Notes: a model not told the origin generated them from the letters alone. DNA of 19,519 nt from an uncultured bacterium (GCA_905215725.1 CAJMRD010000039.1:1-19519); one strand, 5' to 3'. Shown: positions 6,638 to 14,904, counted from the stretch's first letter. Numbers and translations: made by a program.

Positions 6638-6752
6638 ACACGAATACAAGCGTAGTACATCCAAAATGAGAGCGCGTAAAAATCTCTGAGGCGTACGCAT
6701 GTAATACACTCACCTTTATAGCTTCTAGAGAATAATTCCAACCTGCCAAAAC

Positions 6753-6778
6753 CCCTGCAATACACCCGTATTGCAGGG
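6753..6778. promoter_or_regulatory. Perfect 11-bp inverted repeat (operator or minus-strand terminator)
   Basis: CCCTGCAATAC (6753-6763) and GTATTGCAGGG (6768-6778) are perfect complements across the 4-nt spacer ACCC. On the minus strand the hairpin is followed by GTTTTGG, so it could terminate leftward transcription coming from the hydrogenlyase side. On the plus strand it lies ~180 bp before hydN and could be a regulator site. The half-site CCCTGCAA recurs at 6797-6804. Confidence 0.5.
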
Positions 6779-6840
6779 CCTATGCTCGCGTTGGCCCCCT
6801 GCAACTGCGTATATTCAACCTGTATACCGTTGGAGAAATT

Positions 6841-6945
6841 CTACCGAGTGCCTGTTTCGCCGCATGCGCTCGATGCGTCGATGCCGGACCACGGGCGGTC
6901 CGGAACAACGTCGACAGGGTCTCTCCGGCAAGGGATTCAGGAGGG
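6841..6945 (+). promoter_or_regulatory. Structured 5' leader of hydN (candidate riboswitch-like element)
   Basis: Three nested or adjacent helices can be drawn. CCTGT (6851-6855) / ACAGG (6914-6918) encloses the hairpin CGCAT/ATGCG (6861-6865/6873-6877) and the strong hairpin CCGGACC/GGTCCGG (6884-6890/6897-6903). Outside it, CCG (6844-6846) can pair with CGG (6926-6928). The hydN ribosome binding site AGGAGGG (6939-6945) follows just after, so the fold could control translation. The downstream molybdo- or tungsto-enzyme makes a Moco/Tuco-type riboswitch conceivable, but I cannot confirm the consensus by eye. Confidence 0.4.
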
Positions 6946-6955
6946 AGTGAACAAC

Positions 6956-7474
6956 ATGGGTAATAAGCGAGTCGTAGCCGATTCTTCGCGCTGCATTGGG
7001 TGTCAAACCTGCATGGCGGCGTGTATCGAGGCGCACGACATCCCCGGCAACATCGCCGCGCCGCGCCTGCGCGTGACGCGTACGTACGAGATCTCCGCAC
7101 CGGTGGCTTGCCATCACTGCGAGGATGCCCCGTGTTCGAAGGCCTGTCCTACGGGCGCCTTGTTCTTTGATCCAAAGAACCATCGTATCGGCGTCAACGA
7201 GGACAACTGCATCGGCTGCAAGAGCTGCGTCATGGCATGCCCCTTTGGCGCCGTGAGCGTGGCGACCACGCAGGTTCCGGTCTTGATGGGCGACGTTCGC
7301 GTGGGTTCGCAGACCAAGAGCTTCGTGCTCAAGTGCGACCTGTGCGTGGACCGTCCCGGCGGTCCGGCGTGTGCCGAGGCGTGCCCGACCAAGGGCCTCA
7401 CCCTGGTAGACGAGGAACGTTTGGCAGAACTGACTGCCGAGCGTGCCCGCGCCACCATCGAAAACGAGGCGTAA
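6956..7474 (+). CDS. hydN: HydN-like electron-transfer protein with four [4Fe-4S] clusters
   Basis: The 172-residue ferredoxin-type protein would pass electrons from formate dehydrogenase H. Four cysteine groups are visible: C13/16/19/23 (CIGCQTCMAAC), C52/55/60/64 (CHHCEDAPCSKAC), C85/88/91/95 (CIGCKSCVMAC) and C127/130/139/143 (CDLCVDRPGGPACAEAC). This suits four [4Fe-4S] clusters, and the length is close to the ~175 residues of E. coli HydN. ATG 6956 is chosen because AGGAGGG (6939-6945) precedes it. The in-frame ATG at 6782 would add 58 residues with no similarity, drawn from the hairpin-rich leader. It directly precedes fdhF, as expected for the dedicated electron acceptor. A HycB/HyfA label is possible, but the later gene at 9851 fits HyfA better. 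Confidence 0.88.
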   Translation: MGNKRVVADSSRCIGCQTCMAACIEAHDIPGNIAAPRLRVTRTYEISAPVACHHCEDAPCSKACPTGALFFDPKNHRIGVNEDNCIGCKSCVMACPFGAVSVATTQVPVLMGDVRVGSQTKSFVLKCDLCVDRPGGPACAEACPTKGLTLVDEERLAELTAERARATIENEA

Positions 7475-7510
7475 GCGTTGGGGCGACAGGCCCAATGATT
7501 GTCAAATTAG

Positions 7511-7526
7511 TACCGAGTAATCGGTA
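7511..7526 (+). promoter_or_regulatory. Small hairpin between hydN and fdhF
   Basis: TACCGA (7511-7516) and TCGGTA (7521-7526) pair perfectly around GTAA, a GNRA-type tetraloop, 13 nt before the fdhF ribosome binding site AGGAGG (7539-7544). It may stabilise the mRNA or tune translation in the 75-nt gap. No T-run follows, so it is not a terminator. Confidence 0.4.
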
Positions 7527-7549
7527 GCAGAAAAAGGAAGGAGGGTGTC

Positions 7550-9772
7550 ATGGAGAAGCATAAAGTGATCTGCCCGTATTGCGGCGCCGGTTGCCAGTTT
7601 AACCTCCTGGTCCAAAACGGCCAGGTCGTGGGCACCGAGCCGCTCAACGGCATCACCAACCAGAGCGAGCTGTGCCTTAAGGGCATGAGCGGCTATGACT
7701 TCATCAACGACACTAAGATCTTGACTCCTCGCGTACTGCACCCGATGATCCGCCGCACCAAGGGCGCGGATCTTGAGCGCGTAAGCTGGGACGAGGCACT
7801 GGATTTCACCGCATCTAAGATGCAGGCCATAATTGACGAATATGGTCCTAACGCTGTCATGACCACCGGCTCTTCGCGAGGCGGCGGCAATGAGGCGAAC
7901 TACGTCATGCAGAAGTTTACGCGTGCGTGCATCGGCACCCACAGCGTAGACAACTGCGCCCGTACTTGACACGGCCCTACTGTCCTCGGTCTGATGGACA
8001 CGGTTGGTTCAGGTTGCATGTCATGCTCCATCCCCGGTATGGAGGATGCGGGCTGCATTTTCCTCTTCGGCTATAACCCTGCCGATTCGCACCCCATCGT
8101 CGCAAGGCGTATCGTGCGAGCCAAAGAAAAGGGTTGCAAGATCATCGTCGCCGACCCGCGCCATATCGAAACCGCGCGTATCGCCGATCTCTACCTTCCG
8201 ATCAAGAACGGTTGCAATGTTGCGTTCCTCAACGCCTTTGCCAACTGCTTGGTCAACGATGGCCTCTACGACAAGGAATTCGTCGCCGAGCACACGAACG
8301 GCTTTGACGAGTGGTGGGAGACCATCAAGAACTACACTCCCGAATCCGTACAGGACATCACGGGTGTCGAGCCCGCGCTGATCCACCAAGCTGCCGAGAT
8401 GTACGCCACGGCGAAGCCCTCTGCCATCATTGGCTGGGGCATGGGCGTATGCCAGCAGAAGCAGAACCTGAAGACGGTGCACACCATCGCCTCCATCGCC
8501 TGCGTTGCCGGCCAGATCGGCAAACCCAATTCCGGTCTCGCGCCCGTGCGTGGCCAGAATAACGTCCAGGGCTCCTGCGATATGGGCATGCTGCCCAACC
8601 TGTACCCTGGCTACCAGAAGGTCACCGACCCGGCAGTGCGCGCCAAGTTTGCCAAGGCTTGGGGCGTGCCCGAGGAAAAGCTCCCGCTCGAGGAGGGCTA
8701 CAAGCTCACCGACCTGGGCCACCTGGTCGACGAGGGCAAGGTGCACTGCTTCTACAACTACGGCGAGGACCCGGTGCAGACCGAGCCCGATTCGGCCGGT
8801 ATGCGCAAGACGCTCTCCGAGCTGGACCTGTTCATTTGCCAGGACATCTTTATGACGCAGACGACCATGCTCGCCGACGTCATCCTGCCTGCCACCTCTT
8901 GGGGCGAGCACGAGGGTGTCTTTACTGCATCCGACCGTAGCTTCCAGCACTTTGACGCAGCCGTTCCGCCCAAGGGCGAGTGCCGTCACGACTGGGAGAT
9001 CTTCGCGGACCTGTCCACGCGCATGGGCTATCCCATGCACTATGACAACACCGAGCAGATCTGGAACGAGTGCATTAGCCTGTGCCCCAACTTTGTGGGC
9101 GCGACCTACGAGAAGATGGCTCCCGAGGGCGGTTACGCCCAGTGGCCGGTCAAGAGCACCGATGTGAACGACCACGGTACGCCCGACATGTTCGCTGGTG
9201 GCAAGTTCACCACCAAGGACGGCCGCGCCAACCTGATGGCGCACGACTGGGAGGCGCCCTCCGAGCTTCCCGACGATGAGTACCCGCTCATCCTGTGCAC
9301 CGTCCGCGAGGTCGGCCACTACAGCTGCCGCTCGATGACCGGCAACTGCAAGACGCTGGCGCTGCTTGCCGACGAGCCCGGCTTTGTCCGCATGAATCCC
9401 GCGGACGCCCAGGCGCGCGGCATCAAGAACGGCGACATCGTCTCGATTCACAGCCGCCGCGGCCAGGTATACAGCCGCGCCGACGTGAGCGACCGCATCA
9501 ATAAGGGCACGGTCTATATGACCTACCAGTGGTGGATCGGCAAGTGCAACGAGCTGACCATTCACAAGGTCGACCCGGTCTCGCATACGCCTGAGGACAA
9601 GTTCTCCGCCTGCCAGGTCGACGCCATTGCCGACCAGGTCTGGGCCGAGGGCGAGGTCGAGCGTCAGTACACCGAGCTCAAGCAGGCTCTGGTGGACGCA
9701 GCCGCTCCCCAGGACGTTGAGCCCGGTGCCGCCAAGTTCGACGACGAGACGCACGTGAACCAAATCGTGTAG
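7550..9772 (+). CDS. fdhF: Formate dehydrogenase H, selenocysteine-containing molybdopterin enzyme
   Basis: This catalytic subunit oxidises formate to CO2 at a Mo (or W) bis-pterin site. The frame is read through an internal TGA (7967-7969) as selenocysteine 140, giving 740 residues; the segment after it (from 7970) continues in the same frame without another stop. The N-terminal cluster site C8/C11/C15/C42 with Lys44 (CPYCGAGC ... ELCLKG) and the context VDNCART-Sec-HGPTVLGL match E. coli FdhF, including Sec at 140 and the following His141. The C-terminal part carries the molydopterin dinucleotide-binding domain (SIHSRRGQVYSRADVSDR). AGGAGG (7539-7544) supports ATG 7550. About 25 residues are longer than E. 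coli FdhF, in a C-terminal tail. Automatic annotation would probably split this gene at the TGA. It needs SelA/B/C and SelD; only selD is in view. Confidence 0.96.
7967..8000 (+). promoter_or_regulatory. Selenocysteine UGA codon and bacterial SECIS hairpin
   Basis: TGA at 7967-7969 is codon 140 of fdhF. Downstream, TGTCC (7981-7985) pairs with GGACA (7996-8000). A further C-G pair (7987/7993) closes the apical loop GGTCT (7988-7992), with T7986 near the stem as a possible bulge. The loop GGTCT starts 22 nt from the first base of TGA, which is the same distance and loop as in E. coli fdhF. Part of this identity could reflect protein conservation (GL), but the stem differs from E. coli while the pairing is kept. 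Confidence 0.88.
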
Positions 9773-9793
9773 TCCCGTTCTCGTTGGCTATTT

Positions 9794-9836
9794 GGGCCGG
9801 GCGTCCCGTACGTTCGGGAGCCCGGCCCGTTATTTT
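9794..9836 (+). terminator. Strong intercistronic hairpin after fdhF (partial terminator or attenuator)
   Basis: GGGCCGGGC (9794-9802) pairs with GCCCGGCCC (9820-9828). After one unpaired G the helix continues as TCCCG/CGGGA (9804-9808/9815-9819), for about 14 bp in total with a 6-nt loop TACGTT. GTTATTTTG follows, a weak T-run. It sits in the 78-nt gap between fdhF and hyfA, while the later genes are nearly contiguous. It may allow partial termination, setting the ratio of the dehydrogenase to the hydrogenase module. Confidence 0.65.
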
Positions 9837-9850
9837 GAAAGGAAGTGGGG

Positions 9851-10468
9851 ATGAACCGCTTCATCGACATCAACCCGGAGAGGTGCATCGGCTGCGGAAC
9901 ATGCCAGTCCGCCTGTGCCGACGCCCACCGGATGCAGGGTCTTCAGGATACGCCGCGCCTGGCGCTCGTGAAGACCGGCGGTATTTCGGCCGCCCTTGCC
10001 TGCCACCATTGCGAGGGTGCCCCCTGCGCCGAGGTTTGCCCGGTGAATGCCATCGAGCACGATGGCGATCGCATCCACGTCAAGGAGCAGGAGTGCATCG
10101 GGTGCAGGCTGTGCGCCATCGCGTGCCCCTTCGGAGCCATCCATCCCGATGGCACGTCTATCGCCGGTGTCGCAGGCATGTGCGACCCGACGCCTTCGTA
10201 TCCTAAGTCCCCGAGCAGCCTGCTTACGTGGGCTCCTGGCCAGTACACCTGCGCTATCAAGTGCGACCTGTGCGCCTTCGATCCGGACGGCCCGCATTGT
10301 GTGGCGGCGTGCCCCACCAAGGCGCTGACCGTCATGGGCGGCGCGGCCGATCGCGAGCTCGACGAGGCCAAGCGCCTGCGCTCGATCGAAAACGGTCCCG
10401 TCGTCGACGTTACCGCTGTGGCCCAGGGCCTCTCCGAGAAAGCAGAAGGGAGCGTAAACAATGGATAG
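9851..10468 (+). CDS. hyfA: Hydrogenase-4 component A, four-[4Fe-4S] electron carrier
   Basis: The 205-residue protein has the same length as E. coli HyfA and a similar start (MNRFIDINPERCIGCGTC). Cysteine groups CIGCGTCQSAC (C12/15/18/22), CHHCEGAPCAEVC, CIGCRLCAIAC and CDLCAFDPDGPHCVAAC suit four [4Fe-4S] clusters linking FdhF/HydN to the hydrogenase. ATG 9851 is chosen over the in-frame GTG 9845 because AAGGAAG (about 9839-9845) is at proper distance only from the ATG. It begins the near-contiguous hydrogenase gene block. It overlaps hyfB by 8 nt (10461-10468), indicating translational coupling. Confidence 0.92.
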   Translation: MNRFIDINPERCIGCGTCQSACADAHRMQGLQDTPRLALVKTGGISAALACHHCEGAPCAEVCPVNAIEHDGDRIHVKEQECIGCRLCAIACPFGAIHPDGTSIAGVAGMCDPTPSYPKSPSSLLTWAPGQYTCAIKCDLCAFDPDGPHCVAACPTKALTVMGGAADRELDEAKRLRSIENGPVVDVTAVAQGLSEKAEGSVNNG

Positions 10469-12479
10469 CATGACGCTGTTTATCGCATCGCTTGCCGTCT
10501 CGTGCATCGGTGCGCTCGCCTCGGTTCTGCTGATCAAGGCCGATAACGCCGCCAAGACCGCCGGCTGCCTTATCGGCGCCGTCGCGGCCGTGCTGTCGTT
10601 CATCGCGGGCCTCGAGGCCGTGCTTGGCGACGTTTCGTCCCTCAACACGGTCTTCTTTTTCCCGTTCGCCCGTCTCGAGCTCTTGCTCAACGGCCTTGCG
10701 GGCCTGATCGTGGTCCTCATCTCAATCCTCGCCTTTGCGGGCTTCATCTACGGTCTGTCCTACTTCGATGAGTACCCGGGCAAGGTCGGGCGCGCCGGTT
10801 TCTTCATGAACACCTTCGTCGCCTCGATGATGCTCGTCATCACCGCCGACAACGTGTTCTGGTTCCTGGTCGCCTTTGAGCTCATGTCCCTTACGAGCTA
10901 CTTCCTTGTCGTTATCGAGGAGAACAAGAACTCCATTAGGGGCGGTTGGCTCTACTTCGTCATCGCGCACGTGGGCTTTGTCCTTATCATGGCGAGCTTC
11001 CTGCTCATGACCAACGGCGTGGGCGGTTCCTTCAGCTTCAGTGATTTCCGTACGCATGACTTTGGACCCGCCGTCTCCTCCGCGTGCTTCGTCCTCGCGT
11101 TCTTCGGATTCGGCGCAAAGGCCGGTATCATCCCGCTGCACTCCTGGCTGCCCCAGGCGCACCCCGAGGCGCCGTCCAACGTGTCCGCCCTCATGTCCGG
11201 CGGCATGATCAAGATCGGCATCCTGGGAATCCTCAAGGTCGGTCTCGACCTGCTCGCGGGTTCGGGCGTCCAGCTCTGGTGGGGCCTCATGGTCCTGGTC
11301 TTCGGATCCATCTCGTCGGTCCTGGGCGTCGTCTACGCCCTCCACGAGCACGACATTAAGCGCCTGCTGGCCTACCACTCCGTCGAGAACATCGGCATCA
11401 TCTTGCTCGGTGTCGGCGCGTCCATGACGGCGCACGCCCTGGGCAACGACGTCATCGCGACGATCGCGCTCATGGCCGCCCTCTACCACACGCTCAACCA
11501 CGCCATGTTCAAGGGCGAGCTGTTCCTCGGCGCGGGCTCCCTGCTCTATGCCACGGGTACGCGCAACATGGAGAAGATGGGCGGCCTGTTCCGCCGTATG
11601 CCGGTCACGGCCGTCTGCTTCCTCATCGGTGCCCTTGCCATCTCGGCTATCCCGCCGCTCAACGGCTTCGTTTCCGAGTGGTTCACCTACCAGTCCCTGT
11701 TCAACATCTCGACGCTCTCCGACCCGGTCGTCATGGTGTTCGCCGTCGCCTCCGCGGCCGCCCTCGCCATCACCGGTGCCCTGGCCGTCACGTGCTTCGT
11801 GAAGGCCTACGGCGTCTCGTTCGCGAGCAGCCCTCGTTCCCAGGAGGCCGCGAACGCCAAGGAGTCCCCGGCTCCGATGTTGTTCTCGCAGATGCTCCTC
11901 GCGGCCATCTGCGTGGTGCTGGGAATCGGCTCTCCCGTCATCGCCCCGGTTCTGGGCGACGTCGCCCAGAGCGTGCTTGCCGGCTCTGCCATCACAGCCA
12001 CCTCGGGCGTGTCTCTGGTGAACGAGATTTCCGGTGCCGCCACCTCCACCCCCGCGATCGCCATCGCGCTCGTGGTCCTCACCGGCCTCGCGTTCGTGTT
12101 GAGGTCCTGCCTCGGCACCAAGGCCCCCGCTAAGAAGACCGACCCTTGGGCGTGCGGCTACGAGCCCAACGAGCACATGCCCGTCGTCGCCACGAGCTTC
12201 GCGTCAGACGTAGAGCTCTTCATGGGCCCGCTCTACACCCTGCGCGAGGTATGCACCAAGATCTGCTGGTCCATCGCGCACGTGTTCCAGAAGCTCACCG
12301 GTGTCGCCCAGGGCGTTGAGCCCCTGCCCGACCGCTTCCTGGTCGATGCACCGAGCGAGGGTGCCGATAAGCTGGCCGGCCTCGCCTCCAAGATCGAGGG
12401 CGGCAACTACTCCGTATACATCTGCTACATCGTCGCGGCGCTCGTGGTCTTCCTCGTGCTCGCCGTGGTCATGGTCTAG
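10461..12479 (+). CDS. hyfB: Hydrogenase-4 component B, antiporter-like membrane subunit
   Basis: This large 672-residue membrane protein matches the length of E. coli HyfB and belongs to the NuoL/M/N-related proton_antipo_M family. Many hydrophobic segments are visible. The conserved charged core is kept: Lys220 in KAGIIPLHSWLPQAHPEAPS, then HDIKRLLAYHSVENIG, then LYHTLNHAMFKGELFLGAGS. A long C-terminal soluble loop (around residues 550-640, WACGYEPNE) lies before the last helix, typical of HyfB/HycC. AAGGGAG (10446-10452) supports ATG 10461. In the complex it would form part of the ion-translocating membrane arm. The gap to hyfC is 17 nt. Confidence 0.93.
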   Translation: MDSMTLFIASLAVSCIGALASVLLIKADNAAKTAGCLIGAVAAVLSFIAGLEAVLGDVSSLNTVFFFPFARLELLLNGLAGLIVVLISILAFAGFIYGLSYFDEYPGKVGRAGFFMNTFVASMMLVITADNVFWFLVAFELMSLTSYFLVVIEENKNSIRGGWLYFVIAHVGFVLIMASFLLMTNGVGGSFSFSDFRTHDFGPAVSSACFVLAFFGFGAKAGIIPLHSWLPQAHPEAPSNVSALMSGGMIKIGILGILKVGLDLLAGSGVQLWWGLMVLVFGSISSVLGVVYALHEHDIKRLLAYHSVENIGIILLGVGASMTAHALGNDVIATIALMAALYHTLNHAMFKGELFLGAGSLLYATGTRNMEKMGGLFRRMPVTAVCFLIGALAISAIPPLNGFVSEWFTYQSLFNISTLSDPVVMVFAVASAAALAITGALAVTCFVKAYGVSFASSPRSQEAANAKESPAPMLFSQMLLAAICVVLGIGSPVIAPVLGDVAQSVLAGSAITATSGVSLVNEISGAATSTPAIAIALVVLTGLAFVLRSCLGTKAPAKKTDPWACGYEPNEHMPVVATSFASDVELFMGPLYTLREVCTKICWSIAHVFQKLTGVAQGVEPLPDRFLVDAPSEGADKLAGLASKIEGGNYSVYICYIVAALVVFLVLAVVMV

Positions 12480-12496
12480 AGAGGGGAGAGGATATT

Positions 12497-13420
12497 ATGA
12501 ACATCGTTCTTGCGATAGCGCAGGGCCTCGTGGTCATGCTGGTCGCGCCCTTCTTCTCCGGCCTCGCCCGTGTGATTCGCGCGAAGATGCACAATCGCCG
12601 CGGTCCGTCCATCCTTCAGGATTACCGGGACCTCGCGAAGCTCATGGCGCGTCCCGAGTCCGTGAGTTCCGACTCGAGCTTCGTGCTGCGCATCATGCCG
12701 CCGCTGTTCCTCGCGGTGTCGTTCATGCTCGCCATGGGCCTGCCCATGTTCACGCTCGAGAGCCCCATGCCCGTCTTTGGTGACGCCATCACCATCATGT
12801 ACGCGCTCGCGCTGTCCCGCTTCTTCTTCGCGCTGTCCGGCGTGGATTCCTCCAACGCCTACGCGGGCTTCGGCGGTATCCGTGAGCTCCTCATGAGCGT
12901 GCTCATCGAGCCGTCCATGCTCATCGCGCTGTTTACCGTCGCCATCGTGTGCGGCTCCACGGACATTGCGACCATGGGTCAGCACATCGTTACGGGTAAC
13001 GTCTCGAGCGTCGTCGCCGTCATCCTCGCCGGCGTCGCCTTCGCGGCCGCCTGCTATATGGAGCTCGGCAAGCTTCCGTTCGATCAGGCCGAAGCCGAGC
13101 AGGAGCTCCAGGAGGGCCCGCTCGCCGAGCTCTCCGGCCCGTCCCTGGCCATGATGAAGCTCGCCATGGGCATGAAGCAGGTCGTGGTCGTCGCTTGGTT
13201 CACCTCCATCTTCATCCCCTGGGGAGAGCCCGCGACCATCGGCGTCACCGCTCTCGTGGGCGCCGTCGTCTTCCTTGTCAAGTGCCTGGTCGATTTCGTT
13301 GTCTGCGGCGTGCTCGAGAACTCCGTTTCCCGTTCGCGCTTCAAGGTGCTCGGTAACCAGACCTGGGCCGTCGTCGGCATCGCGGTCCTCGCGTTCGTCT
13401 TCGTCGTCGTAGGCGTGTAG
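12497..13420 (+). CDS. hyfC: Hydrogenase-4 component C, NuoH-like membrane anchor
   Basis: The 307-residue membrane protein belongs to the HycD/HyfC/NuoH family, which anchors the soluble hydrogenase arm to the membrane and links it to the antiporter-like subunits. The N-terminal MLVAPFFSGLARVIRAKMHN RRGPS region and the conserved ELGKLPFDQAEAEQELQEG loop are plainly visible, the latter rich in acidic residues as in NuoH. The length is close to the ~315 of E. coli HyfC. AGGGGAGAGG (12482-12491) precedes the ATG. It lies 17 nt after hyfB and 16 nt before hyfD, in one transcript. Confidence 0.93.
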   Translation: MNIVLAIAQGLVVMLVAPFFSGLARVIRAKMHNRRGPSILQDYRDLAKLMARPESVSSDSSFVLRIMPPLFLAVSFMLAMGLPMFTLESPMPVFGDAITIMYALALSRFFFALSGVDSSNAYAGFGGIRELLMSVLIEPSMLIALFTVAIVCGSTDIATMGQHIVTGNVSSVVAVILAGVAFAAACYMELGKLPFDQAEAEQELQEGPLAELSGPSLAMMKLAMGMKQVVVVAWFTSIFIPWGEPATIGVTALVGAVVFLVKCLVDFVVCGVLENSVSRSRFKVLGNQTWAVVGIAVLAFVFVVVGV

Positions 13421-13436
13421 GGAGAAGGGAGAAACT

Positions 13437-14894
13437 ATGTCAATCGAATCGAGCTTGTCCCTCTTTGCCATGGTGGCGATCGCCGTCCCCATGCTGGGCT
13501 CCCTGCTCATCGTCATGCTGCCGCGTCCCTACGCTAAATGGATCTGCGCCTTTGCCGGAGGCATCGCCACGGTCGCTTCCGTTGGCTTGGCCGCGACGTT
13601 TGCCGGAAACGGCATGAACGCGGTCGATGTAACCTGGGCGAGTATGGGCCAGACCTTGGTCATGGGCTTCATATTCGACCGGATGAGCACGCTGCTCGCA
13701 CCCGCGTTCGTCGCTATCGGCCTGCTCGTCGTCATCTATTCGTTCCCGTACATGAGCGATAAGAACAAGGAGCATCCCGACGCGCCCCGTCGCCGCTTCT
13801 ATGTGTACTTCTCCACGTTCATCGGCGCCATGGCCGGTCTCGCCTACAGCTCCACCATCGTCGGCCAGCTCGTTTTCTTCGAGATCACCGGCGTGTGCTC
13901 CTGGGGCCTCATCAGCTACTACATGACGCCCACGGCCAAGAAGGCCGGTATGAAGGCGCTCATCATCACCCATATCGGCGCTCTGGGACTCTACATCGGC
14001 GCGGCCTTCCTGTTCGCCGGAACCGGCACGTTCGCGCTGAGCGCGATCTCCCAGCTCGATTCCGGTATGAAGACCGTCGTGCTGCTGCTCATCCTGTTCG
14101 CCGCTTGGGCCAAGTCCGCCCAGTTCCCGCTCTACATGTGGCTGCCCTCCGCAATGGAGGCCCCCACGCCCGTTTCCGCCTACCTCCATGGCGCGTCCAT
14201 GGTGAAGGTCGGCGTGTGCGTGTTCGCCCGCGCTCTTGCGAGTGCCGGCGATATCCCCGAGATCGTCGGTTGGGTCGCCATCATCGACGCCGTCGTGACC
14301 ATGCTCTTCGGCTTCCTCATGTACCTGCCCCAGAAGGATATGAAGCGCCTGCTCGCCTTCTCGACGATCGCGCAGCTCGCCTACGTGTTCTTCGGCCTGG
14401 GCCTCTCCGTGTTCGGAAGCCAGATGGCGTTCAACGGCGCCGTCGAGCACATCTTCAACCACGCGTTCACCAAGACCCTGTTCTTCCTCATCGCCGGCTC
14501 CCTCAGCTTCACGCTGGGAACCCGTATGTTGCCCAAGATCCAGGGCCTCATGAAGAAGTACCCGGTCACGGGCGTGGGCTTCGCGGTCGCCGCGACCGCT
14601 ATCGCCGGCGTGCCCCCCATGAGCACGTTCTTCTCCAAGTTCCAGATTATTTCCGGTGGCTTCGCGGTTGGTGCTTCCAACACGGTCATCTTCGTCCTCG
14701 TGTGCGTCATGGTCGTCGAGACCGTCGCCACCTTCGCATGGTTCCTGCGTTGGATGGGTAAGGTCCTGCCTGGTGAGCCGAGCGAGACCGTGGCCGCCGG
14801 CCAGCCCCTTCCGCGCGCCATGGCGTTCGTGTTCGTCGTCCTCATGATCATGGTCGTCGTCGCCGGTCCTCTGTCCTCTAGTTGGATGGGTTAG
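13437..14894 (+). CDS. hyfD: Hydrogenase-4 component D, antiporter-like subunit
   Basis: The 485-residue membrane protein is closely similar to E. coli HyfD (479 residues) by recall: FFEITGVCSWGLISYY, ALIITHIGALGLYIGAA and AAWAKSAQFPLYMWLPSAME are all family-like. Lys226 lies in the WAKSAQFP stretch, the conserved lysine of the antiporter fold. Later motifs QKDMKRLLAFSTIAQL and VEHIFNHAFTKTLFFL are also typical. HyfD is found in Hyd-4 (FHL-2) but not in the smaller Hyd-3 complex, so this gene, together with hyfE and hyfF, identifies the larger type. The AGAAGGGAGAA ribosome binding site precedes ATG 13437. Confidence 0.94.
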   Translation: MSIESSLSLFAMVAIAVPMLGSLLIVMLPRPYAKWICAFAGGIATVASVGLAATFAGNGMNAVDVTWASMGQTLVMGFIFDRMSTLLAPAFVAIGLLVVIYSFPYMSDKNKEHPDAPRRRFYVYFSTFIGAMAGLAYSSTIVGQLVFFEITGVCSWGLISYYMTPTAKKAGMKALIITHIGALGLYIGAAFLFAGTGTFALSAISQLDSGMKTVVLLLILFAAWAKSAQFPLYMWLPSAMEAPTPVSAYLHGASMVKVGVCVFARALASAGDIPEIVGWVAIIDAVVTMLFGFLMYLPQKDMKRLLAFSTIAQLAYVFFGLGLSVFGSQMAFNGAVEHIFNHAFTKTLFFLIAGSLSFTLGTRMLPKIQGLMKKYPVTGVGFAVAATAIAGVPPMSTFFSKFQIISGGFAVGASNTVIFVLVCVMVVETVATFAWFLRWMGKVLPGEPSETVAAGQPLPRAMAFVFVVLMIMVVVAGPLSSSWMG

Positions 14895-14904
14895 GAGGTA
14901 GGAC

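Larger units (their letters stand above)
6529..6955. other. Divergent intergenic region between the toxin-antitoxin pair and the formate hydrogenlyase operon
   Basis: This stretch of 427 bp has no gene that I can support. Positions 6541-6750 are strongly AT-rich compared with the rest of the window and hold the putative toxin-antitoxin promoter. Positions 6753-6903 are GC-rich and contain three hairpins (listed separately). CCCTGCAA occurs at 6753-6760 and 6797-6804, and inverted at 6771-6778. I found no convincing sigma-54 (-24/-12) or sigma-70 promoter facing hydN, and no FNR-type site; the hydN promoter therefore remains undefined. Confidence 0.7.

Noticed and set aside
6541..6840. Sigma-54 promoter for the hydrogenlyase operon as in E. 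coli
   Set aside because: No TGGCAC-N5-TTGC type sequence was found on the plus strand.
6782..6955. N-terminal extension of hydN from ATG 6782
   Set aside because: The added residues have no ferredoxin similarity and overlap strong hairpins; AGGAGGG at 6939-6945 supports ATG 6956.
7994..9772. Separate 592-residue formate dehydrogenase gene starting at ATG 7994
   Set aside because: It is the same frame as the upstream part of fdhF, lacks its own ribosome binding site, and starts inside the SECIS hairpin. Reading TGA 7967 as selenocysteine gives one normal-length enzyme.
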